A DNA stretch of 64,000 bases from Hyphomicrobiales bacterium. Its GTDB lineage: Bacteria; Pseudomonadota; Alphaproteobacteria; Rhizobiales; JAJFHB01. Positions within the stretch are counted from its first letter, which is position 1. Every line of letters starts with the position of its first letter. The notes below the pieces were generated by a model. That model was not told the DNA's origin, did no database searches, and saw only the letters and a program-made list of their open reading frames with translations. Shown here piece after piece: positions 48,229-55,840 of the stretch. Made by a program: the position numbers and the translations under genes. The stretch is taken from positions 62,001 to 126,000 of the forward strand of contig JAJFHE010000019.1 in assembly GCA_021775755.1 (NCBI GenBank), read 5' to 3'.

Positions 48229-48942
48229 CTAGTGTCCGCCAAAGTAGGTTTGGGAAAGCCGTTTTTCCGAGCGCAGTTCTTCCGGCGGACCCGACCAGAC
48301 GATCCTCCCGCCGTCCATGAGCGCAAGTTTGTCAGCTATTTCTGCGATCCTCACCGGATTTTCTTCGATTATGAGAAAGGTCCGACCTGACCGGCTGAGC
48401 GTCTGCAGGCTCTCGTAAATCTGCTCAATCAGCAGCGGCGCCAGTCCAAGCGACGGCTCGTCAATCATCATGAACTTACCATCGGCCATGAGGCCGCGGC
48501 CGATCCCGGCCATGCGCCGTTCGCCGCCGGACAGGCTGTTCGCCAGCTGGCTTCGGCGTTCTCCCAAACGTGGAAAGAACGCGTAGACCTCTTCAAGGCT
48601 TACCCGCACCGCGCTTTGATCATTCCGCAGGTAAGCGCCCATAAGGAGGTTTTCCTCGATGCTCATCTCACCGAAAAGCTGATCTCCCTGGGGAATGTGG
48701 ATGAGCCCCAGTTCCACGCGGCGATGGACGCTGAGTTTATCAATCCTCTCACCGTCAAACACCATACTGCCTGCCCGTGGCCGAATGATCCCTGACAGAC
48801 TGCGCAACAGCGTGGTCTTTCCATGCCCGTTCGGACCTATAAGAGCGAACACGCTTTCCGCTTCGACATCGAACGAAACGTCGTGCAGCACGGGCTGATT
48901 GGCATAGCCCGCCGTGAGGTTCTGGATCGACAACACCGTCAT
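48229..48942 (-). CDS. livF: ABC transporter ATP-binding protein LivF
   Basis: LivF is one of two ATPases of the importer. The 237-residue protein has Walker A in GPNGHGKTTLLRSL, the signature LSGGERRMAGIGRGLM and Walker B in KFMMIDEPSLGL. The signature region resembles LivF rather than LivG subunits. The ATG at 48942 overlaps the livG stop codon (ATGA). Confidence 0.93.
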   Translation of the reverse strand: MTVLSIQNLTAGYANQPVLHDVSFDVEAESVFALIGPNGHGKTTLLRSLSGIIRPRAGSMVFDGERIDKLSVHRRVELGLIHIPQGDQLFGEMSIEENLLMGAYLRNDQSAVRVSLEEVYAFFPRLGERRSQLANSLSGGERRMAGIGRGLMADGKFMMIDEPSLGLAPLLIEQIYESLQTLSRSGRTFLIIEENPVRIAEIADKLALMDGGRIVWSGPPEELRSEKRLSQTYFGGH

Positions 48943-49739
48943 GACGGTGCCGGTGTTTGGGCTTCCGCCTGACGCATGGCTTCAGCGCTCGACCCAAGAT
49001 AGATTTCCGTCACCGCACCGTCATGGGCAATACCTTTAGGCGGGCCGTCATAAATAGTGGCTCCGTGATGCATGATAATGGCCCGTGTTGAAACGGACGT
49101 GAGGAAACGCATGACATGTTCAATGAGAATTATCGTCAAGCCCCGCGCCTGCAAGCCACCAATTACTTCGATGAATTCGTCGATTTCGGGAGGCGTCAAT
49201 CCACCGACAGGCTCATCCAGCAGTAGCAATCGAGGCTTCGTGGCAAGCGCGGTGGCGATCATGAGCTTCTTGCGATCCAAGACAGTGACATTCTCAACCA
49301 GTACCGAAGCCTTAGCGGCAAGATCGAACTCCTCCAGCAGTGCTTCCGCTCGCTCCAGTTCGGCGTGTGAGTAGAACAATCCCCGAGACGCGCCGTGCGC
49401 GCGCCCGAACACGGTCGCCGTCAATATGTTCTCAAGTACCGTAAGTTCTTCGAAACCAGCGTTTAGCTGAAACGTGCGGGCAATACCCAGATGGCAAATC
49501 CGGTGCGGTGGCTTGCCGCCGACCGGTTTGCCCTCAAAAAATATCTCACCCTCGGCCAGCGGCAATAGACCGGAAATCAGGTCGAGAAAGGTGGTTTTCC
49601 CCGCTCCGTTCGGCCCGCCGATGCCTATGGTTTCGCCTTCGTGTGCCGACAGACCCACGTGGTCGACGGCGACCAATGAGCCAAAGGTCGCCGTCACTCC
49701 CCTGCATTCCAGCAATGGTGCCGCACTCGTGCTGGACAT
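48939..49739 (-). CDS. livG: ABC transporter ATP-binding protein LivG
   Basis: LivG is the partner ATPase. It has 266 residues, Walker A in GPNGAGKTTFLDLI, Walker B in RLLLLDEPVGGL and a C-terminal extension typical of LivG (RAIIMHHGATIYDGPPKG). The ABC signature is degenerate: the segment before Walker B reads LDRKKLMIATALA instead of LSxGxQ. If this is real, the nucleotide sites of the pair may be unequal. It starts 19 bases after the binding-protein gene. Confidence 0.9.
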   Translation of the reverse strand: MSSTSAAPLLECRGVTATFGSLVAVDHVGLSAHEGETIGIGGPNGAGKTTFLDLISGLLPLAEGEIFFEGKPVGGKPPHRICHLGIARTFQLNAGFEELTVLENILTATVFGRAHGASRGLFYSHAELERAEALLEEFDLAAKASVLVENVTVLDRKKLMIATALATKPRLLLLDEPVGGLTPPEIDEFIEVIGGLQARGLTIILIEHVMRFLTSVSTRAIIMHHGATIYDGPPKGIAHDGAVTEIYLGSSAEAMRQAEAQTPAPS

Positions 49740-49758
49740 TGTCTCGTTTCGGTTCCGC

Positions 49759-51090
49759 CTAAGACTTCATCCACCCAGGTGTTTTGAAGCTCGCCACGTC
49801 ATACGGCACCGGCGCAATAAGAACGCCGTCGCTCTTATGGTCTTGCACCTGGCTGAATATGTGCGGCATGCCAAGCGAGGGATCATTCGTCTGGCTCGGG
49901 TAGCAATAGGCCGACAGGGTGTCGGGGACGCACCTGTACGTGCCCATGGGGCCACGATAGATCAGGTTTTTGAGGCGGTTGGCGACAGCCTTGTTCTGTT
50001 CTTCTTCGTAGGGAGCGCCGCTGCCGCCGGCGAGCGCCGCCGCAACAGCGTATGAGTGCAGCGCCTGATAAGTTTGACCACCACTGTTTGGTGAAGAGTT
50101 GGCGCCATATCTGGCAATGTATTTCTTGCTGAACGCCTTGCCGATTTCATCCTGCAACGCACCAATGACGGTTGCGTATACAACACCCTCCGTCGCTTCG
50201 CCGGCAACGTCCCGGAAAGCGGCGAGAGATGCGCCATACTGCATGTAGACAAGACTGTTCGTCGGATCATTGGCAAACTGCAGCATGAACTGCGCCTGAT
50301 CCTGAGGATAGAAATGCGTTACAGCAATGATTGCCGGCGGATCCGCACGCAGTTTCGCAAGGGTCGGGCCCCACTCGGAAATCGGCACCTTCACGGTTTC
50401 GTACAACGATACTTCAAGGCCGTAGTTAGCGGCATTGTCGCGCATGGCATTGGCAATATTGACCGAATAGGTGCCAGGGCCGGTGATGATCGCGATTTTG
50501 TTGTTGGGCCGCTCGAACTGGCCCTTGGCTTCGATGTCTTTCACGAAGTCGAGGAAACCGACACCATAGAATATTTCCGGCGGATCGATCTGAAAGGTCC
50601 CCCAAAGGCGGTCCGGTTCGGACTTCACGGTTTCGTCGTGGATGGCGACCGTATTGGCATGCATGGCAATGATGCTCGCATCGGCGACAACATCAAACAG
50701 CGCCGTGCCCGTCTCCAGATTGTATCCTGTTATCAGCGCGTGCACGTTCTGCCGGTCGACAAGCCGCTGTGCCGCCTGAATTACCACATCATCGCCCTTG
50801 CTTTCCGTATCGACGAAGTGCAGCTCAACCGGGCGCCCGAGAATGCCGCCAAGTTCGTTGATTTCTTCAGCCGCCAGTTCAAGACCGCGGCGGAATTCAA
50901 TGCCGTCCGCAGCGACAATGCCCGTCAACGGAGCCGGGCAGCCGATGGGAATGGGCTCACCGGACGCTGCAGTGGCGCTCCCGTTAAGGCCCGCCAGTAC
51001 CGCTGCACTTCCCACGCCGGCCCCTGCGGCCTTCAGGAAATTACGGCGATTCGTGGGGACTGTACCTCGTGGTTCTTTGCGGTCTGACAT
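49759..51090 (-). CDS. ABC transporter substrate-binding protein, Liv/amide type, Tat-exported
   Basis: This 443-residue periplasmic binding protein has a twin-arginine signal (NRRNFLKAAGAGVGSAAVLA), which is notable because most Liv-type binding proteins use Sec. The mature part begins near ASGEPIPIGCPAPLTGIVA, with the type I periplasmic fold and residues such as AADGIEFRRGLELAAEEINELGG at the first lobe. It resembles amide/urea-binding relatives (AmiC/UrtA) as much as leucine-binding ones. It is the second gene of the transcript that starts with the amidohydrolase. Confidence 0.9.
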   Translation of the reverse strand: MSDRKEPRGTVPTNRRNFLKAAGAGVGSAAVLAGLNGSATAASGEPIPIGCPAPLTGIVAADGIEFRRGLELAAEEINELGGILGRPVELHFVDTESKGDDVVIQAAQRLVDRQNVHALITGYNLETGTALFDVVADASIIAMHANTVAIHDETVKSEPDRLWGTFQIDPPEIFYGVGFLDFVKDIEAKGQFERPNNKIAIITGPGTYSVNIANAMRDNAANYGLEVSLYETVKVPISEWGPTLAKLRADPPAIIAVTHFYPQDQAQFMLQFANDPTNSLVYMQYGASLAAFRDVAGEATEGVVYATVIGALQDEIGKAFSKKYIARYGANSSPNSGGQTYQALHSYAVAAALAGGSGAPYEEEQNKAVANRLKNLIYRGPMGTYRCVPDTLSAYCYPSQTNDPSLGMPHIFSQVQDHKSDGVLIAPVPYDVASFKTPGWMKS

Positions 51091-51153
51091 TGGAATCCTC
51101 CTGATTGTGTTTTCAACTTATGCGATGGGGAAGCTGTCTCATCCGGGGCAGGT

Positions 51154-52257
51154 TCACGACGGGATGCCGGAGATGAGCTTCGCCGCGGTTTCGACAACGG
51201 CGGCCTGATGCGGCATCAGTTCCTGACCAGCATACTCTTCGGCGAACGCCAGCCACGGATCCTCAATGCCGGTAGACCTGCCGGACATCGCCTCCACGAC
51301 CGCTAAACCGCAATATGGGACATAGGGCGCTGAGTATCCGCCTTCATGGGTCATTACGAGCCGCCCGCCACAAAGCTCCCGGGACGCTTCGACAACATGT
51401 TCCGTCAGTTGCCGGTACGCGCCGGACGTCAGCATCATGTGTCCAAGGGGGTCCATGGCCGAAGCGTCGAAACCGCAAGGCACGACGATCATGTCAGGCT
51501 TGAACTTTTGCAGCGCCGGAACGACGACACGCTCCATCGCCGCGAGATACGCGCCTCTTCCAGATCCTGGCGGCAGGGGAATGTTGATGTTGCATCCCTC
51601 ACCCGGACCAGAACCGGTATCGCTCAGGGCGCCGGAATCAGGCGGAAAGAGATTGTCCTGGTGAAGCGATATGGTCAGGACATTGGGATCTTCGTAAAAC
51701 GCAGCTTCCGTACCGTTGCCATGGTGCACATCCCAGTCGACGGTCGCGACGCGCTCGATGCCATGCACCGCGCGGGCATGCTCAATGCCGATCACCGCAT
51801 TTCCAAAGAGACAGAACCCCATGGCGAGATCGGCAAGCGCATGGTGGCCAGGGGGGCGGCACAACACATAGGCGTTGTCCACGGTGCCGGCGATCACTGC
51901 ATCGATTGCCTCGATCGTACCTCCGGCGGCCAGCAAAGCAATTTCATAGCTGCCCTTGCCCATCGGTGTCAGCGTACTCGCGTCGCCGCCGCCCGCATCG
52001 CTCACCGCTTTGATGTGGCGCAGGTGTTCCTTCGTGTGAAACCGCAGAATTTCCGCTTCTTCCGCCGGTCGCGGCTTGATGATCGTCAGATCATCGATTA
52101 GCCCGCTAACCTCCATGAGGTTTCGGAACCGCCGCTTGGTATCCGGGTTTTCGGCGTGCTCGTAGGGCTGAATGGTGAGACCTGGCTCGAACAGCTGGTT
52201 CCAGTTCAATGTATTGTGCCACATGTAGAGTTCGTGGCAGACCCAACCGGTTTTCAC
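51154..52257 (-). CDS. Histone deacetylase/acetylpolyamine amidohydrolase family protein, class II
   Basis: This zinc amidohydrolase removes acyl groups from N-acylated amines or amides. I start at the GTG at 52257 (MKTGWVCHELYMWHN), which has a GGAGG ribosome-binding site five bases away and gives 367 residues, the family length; the open frame runs on upstream with no similarity. Catalytic histidines are H138 and H139 in RPPGHHAL, zinc ligands D176 and H178 in VDWDVHHGNGT and D264 in CGFDASAMD; the active-site tyrosine is Y308 in HEGGYS. It is first in the transcript leading into the ABC importer, so it probably deacylates the imported compound or a derivative. Confidence 0.9.
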   Translation of the reverse strand: MKTGWVCHELYMWHNTLNWNQLFEPGLTIQPYEHAENPDTKRRFRNLMEVSGLIDDLTIIKPRPAEEAEILRFHTKEHLRHIKAVSDAGGGDASTLTPMGKGSYEIALLAAGGTIEAIDAVIAGTVDNAYVLCRPPGHHALADLAMGFCLFGNAVIGIEHARAVHGIERVATVDWDVHHGNGTEAAFYEDPNVLTISLHQDNLFPPDSGALSDTGSGPGEGCNINIPLPPGSGRGAYLAAMERVVVPALQKFKPDMIVVPCGFDASAMDPLGHMMLTSGAYRQLTEHVVEASRELCGGRLVMTHEGGYSAPYVPYCGLAVVEAMSGRSTGIEDPWLAFAEEYAGQELMPHQAAVVETAAKLISGIPS

Positions 52258-52346
52258 GCCGTCCTCCCGCACGTTGTAAGCCTCACCTGCTCCGCACCCC
52301 CGGAGCGCCAGTCCATCAATCGTCTCAAATGCGTTCTGTTTTAAAA

Positions 52347-52364
52347 ATACCCCCCGGGGGGTAT
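52347..52364. promoter_or_regulatory. Perfect 18-bp palindrome between the amidohydrolase and LuxR genes
   Basis: The sequence ATACCCCCCGGGGGGTAT is a perfect palindrome located 90 bases before the amidohydrolase GTG and 80 bases before the LuxR-type ATG. G/C-tract palindromes flanked by AT are typical of CsoR/RcnR/FrmR-type operators, but the natural candidate here is the divergent LuxR-type regulator. It may control both directions. Confidence 0.6.
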
Positions 52365-52444
52365 AAAATTGGCGCAAATTGACTGGTAAGGGGTACGATA
52401 CGGGCAGGTTGCGGGCGCGCACCTTATAATACAGGTTGGAGTCT

Positions 52445-53227
52445 ATGACTCAGGATGCCGTTTTTCGAACCCTCGGAACTCTCTTCAGGCAGGTCCGTTC
52501 AGCGCAATTCACGGAAACGTTCGAAAGTCTCGTCATAGACCTGTTCCAGCCGCAGAGCGTCATCGTTCTGGTGTTTGAGAACCGCCGCCGCCCCCTGCTC
52601 GTCAGCCAGTGGATTCCCGACGCTGAACTGCAAAACGTCTTCGAGCGGTCCTATTTCGACCACGGCTATTTCCTCGATCCCTACTACGAACTTGCAACGT
52701 CCGATTTACCGGACGGCACTTACAAACTGCGTGACATAGCCCCGGACCGGTTTTTCCGCTGTGAGTATTACCGGCGTTACTACCGACAAACGCGGATGAT
52801 CGATGAGATCGGATGCCTGGAAAGAATGGACGGGCACCGGGTCGCACACCTTTCGGTGGGACGGAACGAGGGCTCCGCAAAGTTCAAGCGGAAAGACCTG
52901 TCGCTATTGAGCGCACTATCGCAGGTGCTCATGCCCCTGATAATCGAATATTGCAACTACAGCATCGACAGCGGAAGTATCAAGCAGCCCGAACGTTCGC
53001 AGCGTGTGCTGAGCGAACAGCTGTTCTACACAAAACTCTCGGGGAGGAAGCGTATCACCCTGCGGGAATCCGAAATTGCATCACTTATCGTGCAAGGTCA
53101 TTCGACCTCGGCCATCGGGCTCATTCTCGAAATCTCGCCGCAGACGGTCAAAGTGCACCGGCGGAATATCTACCGAAAGCTCAATATTTCATCACAAACA
53201 GAGCTCTACACCCAGTTCCTGACATGA
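52445..53227 (+). CDS. LuxR-type transcriptional regulator, divergent to the amidohydrolase operon
   Basis: The 260-residue protein starts at the ATG at 52445 with TTGGAG upstream; a TTG at 52436 is also open. Residues 1-180 form a sensor region without the usual autoinducer-binding signature that I can recognise (rich in tyrosines near DHGYFLDPYYELA and RCEYYRRYYRQTRM). The C-terminal helix-turn-helix is clear: LTLRESEIASLIVQGHSTSA and ISPQTVKVHRRNIYRKLNI. A TATAAT at 52425-52430 lies close to the start. It is probably the regulator of both flanking gene groups. Confidence 0.9.
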   Translation: MTQDAVFRTLGTLFRQVRSAQFTETFESLVIDLFQPQSVIVLVFENRRRPLLVSQWIPDAELQNVFERSYFDHGYFLDPYYELATSDLPDGTYKLRDIAPDRFFRCEYYRRYYRQTRMIDEIGCLERMDGHRVAHLSVGRNEGSAKFKRKDLSLLSALSQVLMPLIIEYCNYSIDSGSIKQPERSQRVLSEQLFYTKLSGRKRITLRESEIASLIVQGHSTSAIGLILEISPQTVKVHRRNIYRKLNISSQTELYTQFLT

Positions 53228-53282
53228 CACATCGGCAGGATCTTGCAATCCGCCACCCTGCACGGTTCACCCGGCCCCGCCG

Positions 53283-53705
53283 TCAATTCAAATCCGCATC
53301 CAGGACGGCGACTGGTGCCGGCTCGATTTCGACCAGAAAGCCAGCGTGCGCCAGTGCCGGGACACCAATCCATGTCGCGCACGGAAGGTCCTCCCCGAAG
53401 GTTTCTACAAGACCACGGCTGACGGCGGCGGTGTCTTCGATGACATCGTGCCGGATGTAGATGCGCAGCGCATGCACATCGCGGATGGATGCGCCGGCAT
53501 GCTCCAGAGCAATTTTCAGGTTCTTGAGGCTGTGCACCACCTGTGCATGCATGTCGCCCGGACCGACGATAGTGCGGTCGGCATCCCAGGCAACCTGCCC
53601 CGACACATGGACGACACGGGCGCCTGCGTCCGCCACTACGGCTTGCGAAAATCCAGCTGAACGACTGTCGAACAACTGCGGCGGGTTGTGCCGGGCCGGT
53701 TTCAC
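53283..53705 (-). CDS. Rid-family protein of the ABC/amidohydrolase locus
   Basis: This 140-residue protein has the Rid fold. I start at the GTG at 53705 (MKPARHNPPQ), overlapping the hydratase stop codon in GTGA. Fold motifs are VVHVSGQVAWDADR and AGASIRDVHALRIYI. The canonical carboxylate-binding arginine of RidA is replaced (PCATWIGV where RidA has PARSCVEV), so standard 2-aminoacrylate hydrolysis is unlikely. The pairing with a 2-keto-4-pentenoate hydratase-like gene recalls 2-aminomuconate deaminase, itself a Rid relative. It converges with the LuxR-type gene. Confidence 0.87.
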   Translation of the reverse strand: MKPARHNPPQLFDSRSAGFSQAVVADAGARVVHVSGQVAWDADRTIVGPGDMHAQVVHSLKNLKIALEHAGASIRDVHALRIYIRHDVIEDTAAVSRGLVETFGEDLPCATWIGVPALAHAGFLVEIEPAPVAVLDADLN

Positions 53706-54493
53706 GTGCCGGCAGCAATTGTCAGCCGGACAGCGCCCAGCCCGTCGAACCGCGCCACGGCCTCGTCGCCCGGCTCGACCCAGTAAATGTCCGTTGCGGT
53801 ACCCGTGTTGTGGATTTGGCCGGCTTTCAGGCCGTCGCCGTCGCGCGAACGCGCATTTGCCAGCCACACAAAGGCGCCAAGCGGATCGCCCAGAACGTTG
53901 GCGCCACTGCCGGTCCGCTCGGTTTTGCCGTTAACGTCGAGCACTACTTCCATATTCACCAGATCAAGATCCCGCCACTGCGAAACCCCGGCACCGTAGA
54001 CGAGTGCCCCGTCGGTACCGTTGTCGGCGATCACCGACCATACGTCCTGGTTTGGCCAGTCGCGCAGATAACCGGCAACGACCTCGATTGTCGGGTGCAC
54101 TTCCAAAACCGCCGCCTCGACCTCGGCCCGGCTGTACGGCTCCGCCCGTCGCGGCAAATCCCGGCCGAGCCTGAAGCCGAATTCGCACTCGAGCACGATG
54201 GGCGGATAGTTCGACGAGTTGAGCTCCACCGGTTCGGCGAATATGCGGTCCTTGAAGAGGCGTGCGTAATAGGGTTCATCGAGTTTGAGGAGCGTCTGGA
54301 TTACCGTGTTCGTGCAGGCACAAAACCAGCCGCCAATCTCGCGGCCAAGCAGCTCGATGAAGCGGTCCTGAACCGCATAGGCCTCCGCGAGGCTGCTCGG
54401 CCTGATCCCGGCAGGAATGCACTCGATGACGCTATTGGCGATCCGCGCGTCCTTGAGAAGCGCCGCTGCCTGATCGATCTGATCCGGTGTCAT
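53702..54493 (-). CDS. 2-keto-4-pentenoate hydratase / oxalocrotonate decarboxylase-like protein
   Basis: This is a 263-residue member of the fumarylacetoacetase superfamily, in the subgroup of 2-hydroxypenta-2,4-dienoate hydratases and 4-oxalocrotonate decarboxylases. I start at the ATG at 54493 (MTPDQIDQAA), with AGGGAG upstream; the frame extends further without similarity. The metal ligands E102 and E104 are in VLECEFGF; the C-terminal half shows DPLGAFVWLANA and GQIHNTGTATDIYWVEPGD. Coupling to a Rid gene by GTGA suggests a meta-cleavage-like route. The natural substrate is unknown. Confidence 0.87.
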   Translation of the reverse strand: MTPDQIDQAAALLKDARIANSVIECIPAGIRPSSLAEAYAVQDRFIELLGREIGGWFCACTNTVIQTLLKLDEPYYARLFKDRIFAEPVELNSSNYPPIVLECEFGFRLGRDLPRRAEPYSRAEVEAAVLEVHPTIEVVAGYLRDWPNQDVWSVIADNGTDGALVYGAGVSQWRDLDLVNMEVVLDVNGKTERTGSGANVLGDPLGAFVWLANARSRDGDGLKAGQIHNTGTATDIYWVEPGDEAVARFDGLGAVRLTIAAGT

Positions 54494-54677
54494 TTTCATC
54501 TCCCTAGCAACCCGAGATTTATTTCCGCCTGAGACCAATACCGTTGACATCGTAAGTCTCTTCGCCGGCTCCATACCACAGGGTATGGGAGAACCGATAG
54601 GGCGCAGCGGAGTTTGGCGTTTGCGGGCCAAACCGTTTTCGGAAAGTCAAATGCCGCGGCTGAGTAGGGCACCGCGC

Positions 54678-55361
54678 TCAGACGGGCTTACCCCAGTTCA
54701 AAACCTGATTGCCGGCAACGAAGTTTGCTCCAAGTACGCGGCTGGGTGTGAGGTCGTGCACCGGGTCGTCGACGCTTGGTTCGCAGGTGAGCACGGCTTC
54801 GCCCCACATCGTTTGGGTGACTTCCGTGTCCGCCACCATCATAACCACCTGACGGTCGATGGCCTCTGCGCGGTCGGTTTCAGGAAGCGCCTTTACGAAC
54901 AGTCTTGGAAACATATCCGGCACTTCGAACTGCTCACCGCCCGGGCGCATGTCGATCGAAATGACGCGGCGGCCGAGCCTCGTCGTATGGCCCCAGATGC
55001 GCTCCTCATCGACATGAAGCTCCATCTCGGAAAGCTTCATGTTGTATCCCCAGATTTCGCGCGTGCCTGATAAAACCTGATCGGTGCTTGTAAATGCATG
55101 CACCCACGTGCCGCCGGTTTCGCCGGCGTACTCCACCTGTGCAATGACAGCGCTGTCGTAGTAGGGCCTGGCAGGAACGGAGCTTTCAAAGTGCATGACA
55201 GTGATCTGCACAATGTTCGACACAAGCTTGAGGGGTTTCTGCACCCGTGGCGCAAGAACCGCTTCGTCGACTTCGCAGAAAACACTTAAGGTTCGGAACC
55301 GGTGCCGCCAGGGAGGCAGCGGATAGGGCAACAATTCAGACTGCAGTAGTTTATCCGCCAC
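54678..55361 (-). CDS. Acetoacetate decarboxylase-superfamily protein with altered active site
   Basis: This 227-residue protein starts at the GTG at 55361 (MADKLLQSELL), preceded by a G-rich ribosome-binding site. It shows the acetoacetate-decarboxylase fold: EVDEAVLAPRVQKPLKLV and GTREIWGYNMKLSEMEL. In classical enzymes the equivalent segment is GFPKK with the Schiff-base lysine first; here the pair is Met108-Lys109, so only the second lysine remains. Other superfamily members without decarboxylase activity use Schiff-base chemistry for aldol or dehydratase reactions. It lies 184 bases upstream of the hydratase gene, on the same strand. Confidence 0.85.
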   Translation of the reverse strand: MADKLLQSELLPYPLPPWRHRFRTLSVFCEVDEAVLAPRVQKPLKLVSNIVQITVMHFESSVPARPYYDSAVIAQVEYAGETGGTWVHAFTSTDQVLSGTREIWGYNMKLSEMELHVDEERIWGHTTRLGRRVISIDMRPGGEQFEVPDMFPRLFVKALPETDRAEAIDRQVVMMVADTEVTQTMWGEAVLTCEPSVDDPVHDLTPSRVLGANFVAGNQVLNWGKPV

Positions 55362-55377
55362 GCCGCACCCCCCGCGC

Positions 55378-55731
55378 CTACTTGCCGTAGAGCCCTTCAT
55401 CAATGGTGAAGAAGTTTAATCCGCGGTTGACGGCGAAACAGTCGCCTGAGTAATCGTCACAGTAGACGTCGATCGCGGCGGGAGCTGGAATATCGGCGGC
55501 ATTGTTGCTGCGGAATCCGCGCGCGCGGTGCTGATCGTGATCCGCGTCGGGGTGGTGGCGCCGATGGTAGGCGGTGTCGAGCCCCAGATCGCGCCGGAAA
55601 TACCCGTGTTTCGCCAGTACGACCGGCGCATCTGTCGTTCCATACAAGGCCGGTTCATTCATCGAGCCAACATCCGCTGACCCAAGTCCCGCCGCGAGCA
55701 CTGCTGCCGCAAACGTTGCAATTGCCGACAT
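55378..55731 (-). CDS. Small exported protein, unknown
   Basis: I do not recognise this 117-residue protein. Started at the ATG at 55731 (MSAIATFAAAV), with GGAAGGAGA upstream, it has a signal-peptide-like N-terminus with probable cleavage near AAGLGSADV. The mature part is rich in His, Asp and Arg in the middle (RRHHPDADHDQHRARG) and contains a cysteine pair in DVYCDDYSGDCFAVN. The histidine/aspartate cluster could bind metal. It lies between recO and the decarboxylase-like gene. Confidence 0.62.
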   Translation of the reverse strand: MSAIATFAAAVLAAGLGSADVGSMNEPALYGTTDAPVVLAKHGYFRRDLGLDTAYHRRHHPDADHDQHRARGFRSNNAADIPAPAAIDVYCDDYSGDCFAVNRGLNFFTIDEGLYGK

Positions 55732-55840
55732 AAAAGTCTCCTTCCAGGCTCGCTCGCGGTTCACCGCGAACGCACCCCCCACATGGCCCCAATATAGCAG
55801 TTCCCGAGGGCGGATATAAGTGGCAAGCCGCCTTTCACGC

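Noticed and set aside
52425-52430. TATAAT as the -10 box of the LuxR-type gene
   Set aside because: It matches the consensus, but a proper -35 element at the usual spacing is not visible and the leader would be only a few bases, so I did not list it as a promoter.
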